Of a stretch of 64,000 nt of DNA, positions 1-8,058 are shown piece by piece. Within the stretch, counting starts at the first letter, position 1; the number at the start of each line of letters is the position of its first letter. A program made the position numbers and the translations under genes. This DNA comes from JAWKSY01 sp041402125 (GTDB lineage Bacteria > Planctomycetota > GCA-002687715 > DRQF01): NCBI GenBank assembly GCA_041402125.1, contig JAWKSY010000004.1, forward strand, positions 310,001 through 374,000, in the 5' to 3' direction. The notes beneath the pieces are model-generated. The model saw only the letters and a program-made list of their open reading frames with translations, did no database searches and was not told the DNA's origin.

Positions 1-1
1 C

Positions 2-292
2 ATCAGCTGGTGCGCCGCCGCGCTGCTCGAGACGCGGGACCGGCTCCCCGATGAGAACTGGGTCTCCGCCCTCCACGATCACCTGCGCGATCGGATCGAG
101 ACGCGAGAGGAGCGGCCCTACGGCTCCCTCCTTCCCCGCTTCATCCGCCTGGAGGAGTGCGGGTCCTACGTGCGGGCCGACACCGACGACGTCGAGATCC
201 TCGCGGTCTCCACCGAGTGCGGACTGAGCTTCCCGAGACCGGCCGGCGGCCGCTACCTCGAGTTCACCGGCCGCGCGACGCCGCCCGGATAG
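2..292 (+). CDS. C-terminal part of an MNIO-array paralogue (member 1, cut by window edge)
   Basis: The reading frame is open from the first complete codon to TAG and encodes the last 96 residues of a protein whose start lies left of the window. The tail has the signature shared by the following genes: an LPRF segment, a first Cys-Gly (EECG), a second Cys-Gly (TECGLS) and the closing GGRYLEFTG. This identifies it as another member of the tandem family found at 392-6733, so the array extends beyond the left edge. The family has no function I can name. Membership rests on the colinear C-terminal motif only; the Arg-Arg leader and the central CxxxC segment cannot be checked. Confidence 0.75.
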   Translation: MSWCAAALLETRDRLPDENWVSALHDHLRDRIETREERPYGSLLPRFIRLEECGSYVRADTDDVEILAVSTECGLSFPRPAGGRYLEFTGRATPPG

Positions 293-391
293 CGCCCGGG
301 AAACCGGGAACTCCCCGTCTCGACGCCCGTCCTCGGGATGACCCGACGCCCGATCAAGAGCGCGGGCGGATCCCGTGCGGAGGCGAGGACG

Positions 392-1366
392 ATGGAACGA
401 CGCGACTTCATGGGCGGCCTGGCGAGTCTGCCTCTCCTCTTCGGGGCCGGCCGGCTCGCGACGAGCGACGCCCGAGCGACCGGGAGCGAGGACCGCGACT
501 CGCTCGCCATCGCCTTCGAGCGGATGAAGGCGCACGACGTCCCGGGACTCGTGATCGCGGTGCCCGAGGACCCGGGCGAGCGCCGCGCGCTCGGCGAGGC
601 GCTGCTCGCGCTCACCGAGGGCACGGCCTGGTTCGCGCGCGAGCGCGGCGTGAGGACCCCTCCCGCCAGCGCCGGGGATCGGCGCCGGCGCGCCTGCGAG
701 GCCTTCGCCCTCCTCGCGAGCTGCGTCGTGGTCTGCGTCGAGGCGCCCGAGATCACCCGTCGCTGGGACCGGAGCGACGCCTGCCTCGCCCTCGACTCCG
801 CGGGCCGGCCCGTGAGGGGACTCACCGCGAACGAGTTCTCCGACCGGTCCCTCCTCATCCCGAAGCTGCTGCACCTCGTTCACGGCGAGAAGTACGAGGA
901 GCTCTCCGCCCGGGTCGCCCGCCGTCGCGAGGACTTCTCGGCCGGCTTCCTGAAGACCCTCGACGAGGGGCTCGCGCGGCTCGCGGCGAGCACCGCCGAG
1001 CCGCCGCGGACCGGACCGCCCTCCCCGACCCTGGCCGAGACCCGCGCCGATCTCGAGCTGACCTTGCTCCGGCACCCGCCGACGGTCTCGATCGCGGCCC
1101 TGGCCCTCCTCGAGGCGAAGCGGGAGCACGAGTTCCCGGGCCGGGGCTCGGCGCTCCGGGTCTGGCTCGGCGACCGGGCGGCCTCGGCCGGAGCGCGCCC
1201 CCTCGGCACCTCGCTGCCGCTCTTCGCCTCCTTCGGCTGCGGGCTCTTCGAGCGCGTCGAGCCCGGCGACCCGCGGATCGGGGACGATCCGGCGGTCGAG
1301 TGCGGCATGGCCCATCCCGGGCCGACGGGCGGGCGCTACCTCGACTTCGTGGGCCGGGCCCGGTAG
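392..1366 (+). CDS. MNIO-array paralogue 2, Arg-Arg leader protein with C-terminal Cys-Gly motifs
   Basis: Encodes 324 aa. I chose the ATG that begins MERRDF because a GGAGG-type ribosome site sits just upstream and every sibling starts in this way; an in-frame ATG lies 18 codons earlier. Residues 1-20 form an Arg-Arg plus short hydrophobic leader (LASLPLLFGA), resembling a minimal Tat signal but with no clear AxA cleavage site. The middle carries a CxxxC segment (ASCVVVCVE) and an LVHG motif followed by a charged helix. The C-terminus has LGTSLPLF, GCG, ECGMA and GGRYLDFVG. The central pattern of strand, helix and strand could be thioredoxin-like, but that is a guess. No known family is recognised. 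Confidence 0.85.
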   Translation: MERRDFMGGLASLPLLFGAGRLATSDARATGSEDRDSLAIAFERMKAHDVPGLVIAVPEDPGERRALGEALLALTEGTAWFARERGVRTPPASAGDRRRRACEAFALLASCVVVCVEAPEITRRWDRSDACLALDSAGRPVRGLTANEFSDRSLLIPKLLHLVHGEKYEELSARVARRREDFSAGFLKTLDEGLARLAASTAEPPRTGPPSPTLAETRADLELTLLRHPPTVSIAALALLEAKREHEFPGRGSALRVWLGDRAASAGARPLGTSLPLFASFGCGLFERVEPGDPRIGDDPAVECGMAHPGPTGGRYLDFVGRAR

Positions 1367-1512
1367 ATCGGGGATCGCAGACCGCTTTTCCGGAAACCGA
1401 CCGCCCCGCCGGACGTCCCAGGGGCACCGTGCGCCCTCCGGCACGCCCTCCCGATCCGGCCCCGCGCTCCGCGGTGCCGATCCGACGACCGAGAGACCCT
1501 GGGAGCCCGACG

Positions 1513-2496
1513 ATGGATCGACGCGACTTCACCCGGAGCCTGATGGGCCTCCCCTTCCTCTTCGGCGCCTGGAAGTTCCAGGAGGGCGGGCAGGACGCGG
1601 CGAAGCAGGCTTCCGGGCCGCCGAAGGTCCTCGAGCTCGCGCGAGCCCGCATGAAGGAGCGTGGCCTTCCCGGCCTGGTCTTCGTCCTGCCGCGCGACCA
1701 GGAGCAGCGGGACGCGCTCGGGCGGGCTCTCCTGCGCCTGAGCGTCGGGACGCCCGACATCGATGGAGTGCGCGGGTTCACGAGCGAGGGTCTGATCGCC
1801 TTCAACCGCGAACGCCGCCAGCTCGTCGCGCTCACCGCCACCTGCGTCTTCGTCTGCCTCGAGACCGACGAGGCCCGGCGCGCTCTCGGCACGACGGCCG
1901 CGCGCATCGTGATCGACGAGAAGGGGCGGGTCCTGCGGACGCTCGAGGCGGCGCCGAAGGATCCCGAGAAGGCGCTCGGTCCGAGGCTGGTCGCGCTGGT
2001 CCACGGGGCGAAGCTCGAGCACCTCGAGGCGCGCGTCGCTCCCCTGCGGGCGGCGTTCCCCGAGAAGGAGCGGACCGCGCGCGAGGAGTTCCTCGCGAAG
2101 CTCGTCTCCGACATCATCGACTCCCAGGACTCGAAGGAACTCCACGCCCGGCGTCAAGACGAGCGCGCGAAGCTCGCGGCCTGGATCAAGGAGGACGCGC
2201 GCCGCATCGCCTGGCCGGGCCTCGTGCTCCTGCGTGACGAGACCGAGCGCGACGGCTACTACGCCTCGAGCAATCTCGAGCAGGGCCTCGTCGAGCAGCG
2301 CGACGCGGAGACGGACATCCCCCTCGGCACCGTGCTGCCCGAGTTCGTGAGCGGCGGCTGCGGCTTCTGCGTCGAGAAGAGCACGATCGAGGAGGACGAT
2401 GACGACCTCTTCCGCATCGCCTGCGGCATGCCCAGCCTCTCCTCGATCGGCGGCCGCTTCCTGCGCTTCAGCGCGGACGTGGCGAAGAAGAAGTAG
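1513..2496 (+). CDS. MNIO-array paralogue 3
   Basis: Encodes 327 aa starting at MDRRDF, preceded by GGGAG. The leader (residues 1-20) ends LPFLFGAW. Residues 40-75 contain ARARMKERGLPGLVFVLP, the best conserved block of the family. Cys111 and Cys115 form the CxxxC segment (TATCVFVCLE), followed by VIDEKGRV and LVHGAKLEHLEAR. The C-terminus has three cysteines, in GGCGFC (about 283-286) and ACGMP (about 304), then GGRFLRF and a lysine-rich end. The next gene begins 15 bp after the stop, so the two are almost certainly cotranscribed. Identity with paralogue 4 is high enough to suggest recent duplication. Molecular function unknown. Confidence 0.87.
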   Translation: MDRRDFTRSLMGLPFLFGAWKFQEGGQDAAKQASGPPKVLELARARMKERGLPGLVFVLPRDQEQRDALGRALLRLSVGTPDIDGVRGFTSEGLIAFNRERRQLVALTATCVFVCLETDEARRALGTTAARIVIDEKGRVLRTLEAAPKDPEKALGPRLVALVHGAKLEHLEARVAPLRAAFPEKERTAREEFLAKLVSDIIDSQDSKELHARRQDERAKLAAWIKEDARRIAWPGLVLLRDETERDGYYASSNLEQGLVEQRDAETDIPLGTVLPEFVSGGCGFCVEKSTIEEDDDDLFRIACGMPSLSSIGGRFLRFSADVAKKK

Positions 2497-2511
2497 ACCG
2501 GGAGTCCTCCG

Positions 2512-3495
2512 ATGGATCGACGTGAGTTCAACCTCGCCCTCGCGGGCCTGCCTCTCCTCTTCGGCGCCTGGAAGCTCCAGGACGAGGCGGCGCCCACCGG
2601 GAAGCGGCCGGCCGCGTCCACGACGCTCGCGCAGGCTCGCGCCCGCATGAAGGCCCTGAATCTGCCCGGGCTCGTGATCGTCCTCCCCACGGACGAGAAG
2701 GAGCGTCTCGCGCTCGGCGAGGCGCTCCTGCGCCTCCTCGAGGCGACGCCGGAAGTCTCCGAGGCCGGACTCGACGACGGCGCCTGGCAGCTCCGGCTGA
2801 ATCGCGAGCGCCGCGAATCCGTGGCCCTGGCCTCCTCCTGCGTGATCGTCTGCCTCGAGGCCGAGGAGGCGCGACGCGAGCTGGAGTCCACCGCCCCTCG
2901 GATGGTCATCGACGAGAAGGGGACCGTGCTCCGCCGCCTCGACGCGGTGCCGCGCCGGGTGACCCTGGGCTTCGCGCCGCGGCTCGTCGACCTCGTCCAC
3001 GGGGCGCGCCTGGAGCATCTGAGGGCCCGGGTGGCGGCGCTCCGTCCTCCCCGCGACGGAAGGATGGACGTGAAGCGGCAGTCGTCTCTCGAGGCCCTCG
3101 CGCGCGACTTCCGCGATCCGAAGGCGGCTCCGGCCGATCCCGACGAGACCGCGGCTGACCCCGCCGCCGAGCGCGATCTCGTGAAGTGGCTCGACGAGGA
3201 TCCGCGTCGCGCGGCCTGGGCGAGCCTCGTGCTCCTCGAGACCACGATCGATCGCCCGGTCTTCCTCGCGAGCTGCCGCCTCGAGCGCGCGATGACGCCG
3301 CGCATCGGCCCCTCGAAGACGATGCCCTTCGGGGCCGTGATGCCGCGCTTCGTCGAGGTCGGTTGCCTCGGCCACGTCGAGCAGGTCGGCGACGAAGTTC
3401 CCCTCCAGGACATCTCGATCGACTGCGGCATGCCGAGCCTGAGCGACGTCGGCGGCCGGTACCTGCGCTTCGCCGCCGACGGGAAGAAGAAGTGA
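2512..3495 (+). CDS. MNIO-array paralogue 4
   Basis: Encodes 327 aa starting MDRREF behind a GGGAG ribosome site. It is the closest relative of paralogue 3, with the same length, the same LPLLFGAWKLQ leader end and the same PSLS-GGRYLRFAAD-KKK tail. The CxxxC segment is ASSCVIVCLE. The first C-terminal site has drifted to GCLG while the second is the canonical DCGMP. Its TGA stop overlaps the GTG start of the next gene (GTGA), showing translational coupling within the array. No enzymatic motif is visible. Confidence 0.87.
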   Translation: MDRREFNLALAGLPLLFGAWKLQDEAAPTGKRPAASTTLAQARARMKALNLPGLVIVLPTDEKERLALGEALLRLLEATPEVSEAGLDDGAWQLRLNRERRESVALASSCVIVCLEAEEARRELESTAPRMVIDEKGTVLRRLDAVPRRVTLGFAPRLVDLVHGARLEHLRARVAALRPPRDGRMDVKRQSSLEALARDFRDPKAAPADPDETAADPAAERDLVKWLDEDPRRAAWASLVLLETTIDRPVFLASCRLERAMTPRIGPSKTMPFGAVMPRFVEVGCLGHVEQVGDEVPLQDISIDCGMPSLSDVGGRYLRFAADGKKK

Positions 3496-4472
3496 GCGAG
3501 CGGCCGGTCGATCGTCGACAGGCCCTGCGCGTGATCCTCGCCGCGCCGCTCGTCTTCGCGGCCTGCGGCGGCGAGTCCTCCTCCCCCCCTCGCGGCGAGG
3601 GCGCCGCCCTTCTCGCCCGCGCCCGCGCGCTCCAGCGCGAGCGCGACCTGCCCGTCCTCCTCCTCGCGATCCCCGACGAGGCGGAGGCGCCGCGCCGACT
3701 CGGCGAGGCGCTCCACCGGCTCGAGGTCGGGGTCCCGGCCGAACCAGGACTCTCCCTCACCCATCACGGCGACCCCGCGCTCGACTGGAACCGCGAGCGG
3801 CGCGCGGGAACGATCCTGCTCGCGTCCTGCGTTCTCGTCGCCCTGGAGCGAGACGAGGTACGGAAGGCCCTCGGGCGCGAGGACGACGCCTTCGCCCTCG
3901 ATGGCACCGAGGTCCGTCGCGCGGACGCCTCCCCCCTCGCGGACGGTCGGATCGAACTCTTCGCCACACGCTGCCTCGAACTCGTCCACGGCGAGTCCGC
4001 GCGCGACCTCGCCGATCGCGTCGCGAAGCGATCGCGCGGCCGACACGGCGACGAGGCCGAAGCTCTCCTCGCGGCGCTCCGTGCGCGACCGCTGATCCTC
4101 GATCCCGCCGAGGGCGAGACGCCCGAGCTCGGCCCCGAGGCCGAACGCCTCGCCGTCCTCCTCGACGCGGACGCGGGGCTCGAATCGGAAGCGGCGCTCG
4201 CGCTCCATCGCGACCCGCGCGAGAGCGACGACTGGGCGCGGACGACGGAACTCGAGGCGCTCCTCCGGCGGCGTCACGTCCGCTCCGGACTCCTGCCCCT
4301 CGGCACCTACCGGCCGGAGTTCACGGCCGCGGCCTGCGGCGGTGCGCTCGAGCTCGATCCCGACGCCACGCACGGTCGTTTCGCGCTCGAGGTCGCCTGC
4401 GGGCTCCCGCGGCGCTCCTCGACCGGCGGACGCTTCCTCCGCTTCGTCGGCGACGCGCCTCGCACCGGCTGA
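3492..4472 (+). CDS. MNIO-array paralogue 5, lipoprotein variant
   Basis: Encodes 326 aa with a GTG start overlapping the previous stop codon. The N-terminus keeps an Arg-Arg pair (VDRRQALRVI), but its hydrophobic stretch ends in VFAACGG, which reads as a lipobox with Cys about residue 22. This member may therefore be a lipoprotein while its siblings are not. The central segment is ASCVLVALE, so the second Cys of CxxxC is replaced. The C-terminus retains AACGG, ACGLP and GGRFLRFVGD. Compared with paralogues 3 and 4 the sequence is much more divergent, although length and motif order are preserved. Function unknown. Confidence 0.83.
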   Translation: MSERPVDRRQALRVILAAPLVFAACGGESSSPPRGEGAALLARARALQRERDLPVLLLAIPDEAEAPRRLGEALHRLEVGVPAEPGLSLTHHGDPALDWNRERRAGTILLASCVLVALERDEVRKALGREDDAFALDGTEVRRADASPLADGRIELFATRCLELVHGESARDLADRVAKRSRGRHGDEAEALLAALRARPLILDPAEGETPELGPEAERLAVLLDADAGLESEAALALHRDPRESDDWARTTELEALLRRRHVRSGLLPLGTYRPEFTAAACGGALELDPDATHGRFALEVACGLPRRSSTGGRFLRFVGDAPRTG

Positions 4473-4570
4473 TCGAGCCGGGAATTCGGGAAGACGGCGC
4501 CACGGACCGCGTCCCTGGATCTGCGAGGACGCCGCGCCGCCGACGTCCCGCGGATCCCGGAGAGGTCCCC

Positions 4571-5590
4571 ATGAAGCGCCGCGAATTCGTCGCCGGTCTC
4601 GCCGGCCTGCCCTTCGTGATCGGCCTCTCCCCGCGAACGGAAGATGCCGGCCACGCTCGGGGCCCGGTGACGCGCGAGAGGGATCCCGGAAGCGCCGCCG
4701 ACCTCCTCGTCCGCGCCCGCGCCGAGATGCGGCGCTGGGATCTCCCCGGCCTCGTCTTCGTCGTCCCGCGCGACCCCACCGCGCGGCGGTGGCTCGGCGT
4801 CGATATCCTGCGACTCCTCGAGGGCGGCCCCTTCGCGCCGGTCGAGGCGGGCGGGACGATCGATTGGCCGGAGGCGCGGCGCACGCGTCGCCGCGCCCGC
4901 GCCCTCGTCTCGAGCTGCGTCCTCCTCTGCCTCGAGGAGGACGACGCCCGCGAACTGCTCGATCTCCGCGATCCCGTCGCCGCGATGCGACCCGACGGCC
5001 GGGTCGTCGGGACGCTCCCGGAGCGCCCGGCCCTGTTCCATCGCGCCTTCATCGACGAGATGATCACCCTCGTCCACGGCTCCGAACTGACCCGCCTGCG
5101 CCGCCGCGTCGCCGCCCATCGCGACTACCTGACCGTCCCCGTCCGGGACGAACGCGAGCGCTTCATCCGCGGGCTCGCCACGCGGGCGACCCGCGGCAGC
5201 GACCGTCTCTCCGCCCGGGCGCACTGGATCGAGATCGCCGGCTACGGTCATCTTCCCCCACCCGACGAGGTCCCCGCCACCGACGACTTCACGTCCGCCA
5301 GCGATCGCGTCGGAGCGCTCACGAACGAGAGCCCGATCTTCCTCTCCTGGCTCGTGCTGGAGTTCCTGACCATCGCGGCGGACTTCGGCGACCTCTCGAC
5401 CGAGACCGAGCTCGAGTCGATCCTCATCCACCGCTGCCTCCGTCCCTCGAACGTGCCGCGCGGCACCTTCGTCCCGCGCTTCGTCTACGACTCGACCCAA
5501 GACCCCGGAGCGTTGGTCGACGGGACGCCGCTCCCCGGCCGCAACCTGCGCTACGTCGAGTTCCTCGCCGACGCGCGGCCTTCGCGCTGA
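4571..5590 (+). CDS. MNIO-array paralogue 6, lacking the C-terminal Cys-Gly motifs
   Basis: Encodes 339 aa from an ATG with GGAGAGG upstream. The leader (MKRREFVAGLAGLPFVIGL), the WDLPGLVFVVPRDP block, the VSSCVLLCLEEDDAR segment with CxxxC, and the LVHGSELTRLRRR helix are all present, so it is a true member. The C-terminal region differs: after RGTFVPRF come no cysteines, and the end is RYVEFLAD in place of GGRYLRFVGD. If the Cys-Gly sites are what the downstream oxidase modifies, this copy should be a non-substrate or a decaying paralogue. A separate tail-like remnant lies just downstream. Confidence 0.8.
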   Translation: MKRREFVAGLAGLPFVIGLSPRTEDAGHARGPVTRERDPGSAADLLVRARAEMRRWDLPGLVFVVPRDPTARRWLGVDILRLLEGGPFAPVEAGGTIDWPEARRTRRRARALVSSCVLLCLEEDDARELLDLRDPVAAMRPDGRVVGTLPERPALFHRAFIDEMITLVHGSELTRLRRRVAAHRDYLTVPVRDERERFIRGLATRATRGSDRLSARAHWIEIAGYGHLPPPDEVPATDDFTSASDRVGALTNESPIFLSWLVLEFLTIAADFGDLSTETELESILIHRCLRPSNVPRGTFVPRFVYDSTQDPGALVDGTPLPGRNLRYVEFLADARPSR

Positions 5591-5622
5591 GTCCCGCCTC
5601 CCCCCTCCACCCTCCTCCTTCC

Positions 5623-5667
5623 CGCAGATTCCTCATCTTCGTGGGCGAACCTCCCGCTCTCCGGTAG
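5623..5667 (+). other. Possible remnant of another array member's C-terminus
   Basis: In a frame different from gene 6, 14 codons before a TAG read RRFLIFVGEPPALR, which resembles the GGRFLRFVGD ending of the family. It sits between paralogues 6 and 7 with no start or body attached. It could be the relic of a deleted copy left by recombination between tandem repeats, or the old end of paralogue 6 lost by frameshift. The match is short, so chance resemblance is possible. Confidence 0.35.
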
Positions 5668-5692
5668 CGTCCGTTCGGAGAGGATCGAGGAC

Positions 5693-6733
5693 ATGCACCG
5701 ACGCGACTTCAACCGCTGGCTTTCCGTCGCGCCGTTCCTGTTCGGCGCCGAGGGCCTCGTCGCTCACGACGCGGTTCGTCTCCCGGACGAGAACGATCGC
5801 CGCATCCCGCCGGGCCGTCCCGAAGCCCTCGCGCACGGCCTCGCGCGGATGAAGGAACGGGGACTTCCCGGCGTCGTGCTTCGCATTCCGGCCGACCAGG
5901 ACGAGCGCCGGGCCCTCGGCCGTTCGCTCTTGCGTCTCGTGCTCGGGATCGACGCTCCGCGATCCGTCAGCTGGTCGCCGCGCGGCCGGGCCACGACGAC
6001 GCTGAGTCAGGTCCGGTACCGGTCGGTCGGCGTCCGGACCGCTCTGCGCGGATCCTGCGTCCTGGTCTGCCTCCATGCCTCTGAGATCGAGGCCACGTTC
6101 GAGGAAGCGGACGCGATCCTCGGGATCGACGCCGATGCTCGCGTGTTCGACGGACTCACTCACTACCCGAAGGCGATGGACCTCTTCCTCCCCGATACCC
6201 TCGCGCAGGTGGCGTTCGGTGCGAAGCTCGAGCGACTCCGGGATCTCGCGCGTCGCGAGCGCGCCACCTGGAGCGTCTGGGAGACCCTGGTGATGCGAGG
6301 GAGGATGGTCGCGCTCGAAGCGGAGATGGTCGGTCGTCCCGTCGTCGACCCCGCGCTCGAGCTCGACGCCTGCCTGCGTCCGCACGTCGAGGGTCTCACG
6401 ACCTTCCTCCGCCGTCGCCCCCGCGCCTGGCCGGTCCTCGCCGAGCACCTCCTCACTCCCCCGGCGGACTGGCACGACACGGCCCACGTCACCGGCCTCG
6501 AGGTGGCGGCCGAGGCGATCCTCGCCGGAGACGACGGTCTCCCATTCGGCACGCGCCGCGTGGCCTTTCTGGGTCACGGATGCGGCGGCTTCGTCGAGGC
6601 GGACCGACCCGACACCCATGTCGAGGCCCCCCGGAGCGACCTCCCCGCCTGCGGCATGTCCGCCTCGGTCAACCTCGGCGGCCGCTACCTCCGCTTCGTC
6701 GGGGACGAGCGCTACGAGAAGGAGGGGCGATGA
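5693..6733 (+). CDS. MNIO-array paralogue 7, overlapping the MNIO gene
   Basis: Encodes 346 aa from an ATG with GGAGAGG nearby. The leader is MHRRDFNRWLSVAPFLFGA, followed by LARMKERGLPGVVLRIP, the CxxxC segment GSCVLVCLH and a shifted helix block (VAFGAKLERLRDLAR). The C-terminus is canonical: HGCGGFVE, ACGMS and GGRYLRFVGDE. Its TGA overlaps the ATG of the DUF692 oxidase gene by ATGA. That is the strongest direct evidence that array proteins and oxidase are made together. No other function is apparent. Confidence 0.87.
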   Translation: MHRRDFNRWLSVAPFLFGAEGLVAHDAVRLPDENDRRIPPGRPEALAHGLARMKERGLPGVVLRIPADQDERRALGRSLLRLVLGIDAPRSVSWSPRGRATTTLSQVRYRSVGVRTALRGSCVLVCLHASEIEATFEEADAILGIDADARVFDGLTHYPKAMDLFLPDTLAQVAFGAKLERLRDLARRERATWSVWETLVMRGRMVALEAEMVGRPVVDPALELDACLRPHVEGLTTFLRRRPRAWPVLAEHLLTPPADWHDTAHVTGLEVAAEAILAGDDGLPFGTRRVAFLGHGCGGFVEADRPDTHVEAPRSDLPACGMSASVNLGGRYLRFVGDERYEKEGR

Positions 6734-8034
6734 GCGGCGGACGCGCGGAGAACCGGCTCGGCGTCGGCTTCTCGCTCCACGCGGAGGTCGAGTTCCTCGA
6801 GCTGACGCGCTCGATCGTGGAGGACGAGGTCGACTACTACGAGGTCGCGCCGGAGTTCCTGTGGCGGCCCCGGCGCGAGGGCGGCATCGAACCCAACCGC
6901 TACTTCGAACTCTTCGCGGAGCTGAAGCGACGGTCGGGGCGGCCCTTCGTCGCGCACGGACTGGCCTTCTCGCTGGGGAGCGACGGCGAGGAGGACGGAG
7001 AACGCGAGCGATTCGCGCTCTGGTGCGAGGGGCTGCGCTTCTGTCACGCCGCCTTCGACTTCGCCTGGTTCTCGGATCACCTCGGCTGGGTGAACGCGGC
7101 GGGGCGCAATCCGGTCTTCCCGCTGCCTCTGCCCTTCACCCGCGAGGCGGTGGAGCGGGTCGCCACGCGACTGCGCGCGATCGCCGGGATCATCCCGACC
7201 GTGGCCTTCGAGAATCCCGGGGGCTTCGCCCGTCTCGGGCCGACCGAACTCCAGGCGCCCTTCTGGAACGCCATCGCGCGGGCCGCGGACGGACGCCTCA
7301 TGCTGGATCTCCACAACCTGCACACCGAGGGACTGAATCTCGGCTTCGATCCGCGGGAGGTCCTCGCCTCGCTCGACCTCGGGCGCGTCGTGCAGATCCA
7401 CCTGAGCGGAGGGAGCGAGAGCGACCCGCGCTGGCTCGCCTCGGGCCGGACGATGCGACTCGACAGCCACGACGACGGGATTCCTGAAGAGGTGTGGACC
7501 CTGCTCGAGGAGGTCCTCCCGCACTGTCACGGCCTCCGCGGCGTGCTCGTGGAGCGACTGAACGGGACCCTCGCCGAGGACGACGTCCCCGCGCTGCGCG
7601 ACGAGGTCCGCCGGGCGCGGTCGATCCTCGCCGCGCGCCGGCCGGCGCCGCCGCGCGAGCGGAAGGCGGACGCGCCGCTCCCGGAGGGCGGCGGGCTGAG
7701 CGCGCTGCAGCGCGCCGTCGCCGAGCGCATCGCCGACAGCGACGCCTTCGACGACCTCCTCCGGGCGGAGCTGCCGGAAGCGGCCCGGGAAGCGCTCTCG
7801 CACCTCGACGCCGAGGGCTATCGCCTCACCTCGCTGATCGTGCGGAAGCTCCGCTTCGAGCGCATGTGTCTCGTCGACACGGCCTTCGCGGAGAGATTCG
7901 AGACCGAGCCCGAGGCCACGATCGAGGACTGGGAGGCCTTCGTCCGCGAGGTGCCCCACCGCGCCGTCTTCCCGCACGAGGACGCCCAGGCGTACCACCG
8001 CTGGCGGGCCGCGCGCGCCCCGTCCGGAGACTGA
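6730..8034 (+). CDS. DUF692/MNIO multinuclear non-heme iron oxidase with C-terminal extension
   Basis: Encodes 434 aa. The first 310 residues show the ordered DUF692 motifs: GVGFSLH near 12, VAHGLAFSLG near 74, FSDHLGW near 115, FENPGG near 159, DLHNLH near 193, QIHLSGG near 222, and LDSHDDGIPEEVW near 243. These His, Asp, Glu and Asn positions form the two- or three-iron site in known MNIO enzymes (MbnB, TglH, ChrH and bufferin enzymes), which use oxygen to rearrange or excise at peptide cysteines, usually with a partner protein. Here no partner gene is adjacent; instead residues about 325-434 form an extra helical domain containing LIVRKLRFERM, perhaps doing substrate recognition. The ATGA overlap with paralogue 7 indicates a shared job. 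Family assignment is firm; the substrate is inferred. Confidence 0.93.
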   Translation: MSGGRAENRLGVGFSLHAEVEFLELTRSIVEDEVDYYEVAPEFLWRPRREGGIEPNRYFELFAELKRRSGRPFVAHGLAFSLGSDGEEDGERERFALWCEGLRFCHAAFDFAWFSDHLGWVNAAGRNPVFPLPLPFTREAVERVATRLRAIAGIIPTVAFENPGGFARLGPTELQAPFWNAIARAADGRLMLDLHNLHTEGLNLGFDPREVLASLDLGRVVQIHLSGGSESDPRWLASGRTMRLDSHDDGIPEEVWTLLEEVLPHCHGLRGVLVERLNGTLAEDDVPALRDEVRRARSILAARRPAPPRERKADAPLPEGGGLSALQRAVAERIADSDAFDDLLRAELPEAAREALSHLDAEGYRLTSLIVRKLRFERMCLVDTAFAERFETEPEATIEDWEAFVREVPHRAVFPHEDAQAYHRWRAARAPSGD

Positions 8035-8058
8035 CTCTCGCGGCGAGGCCCGACCGGC

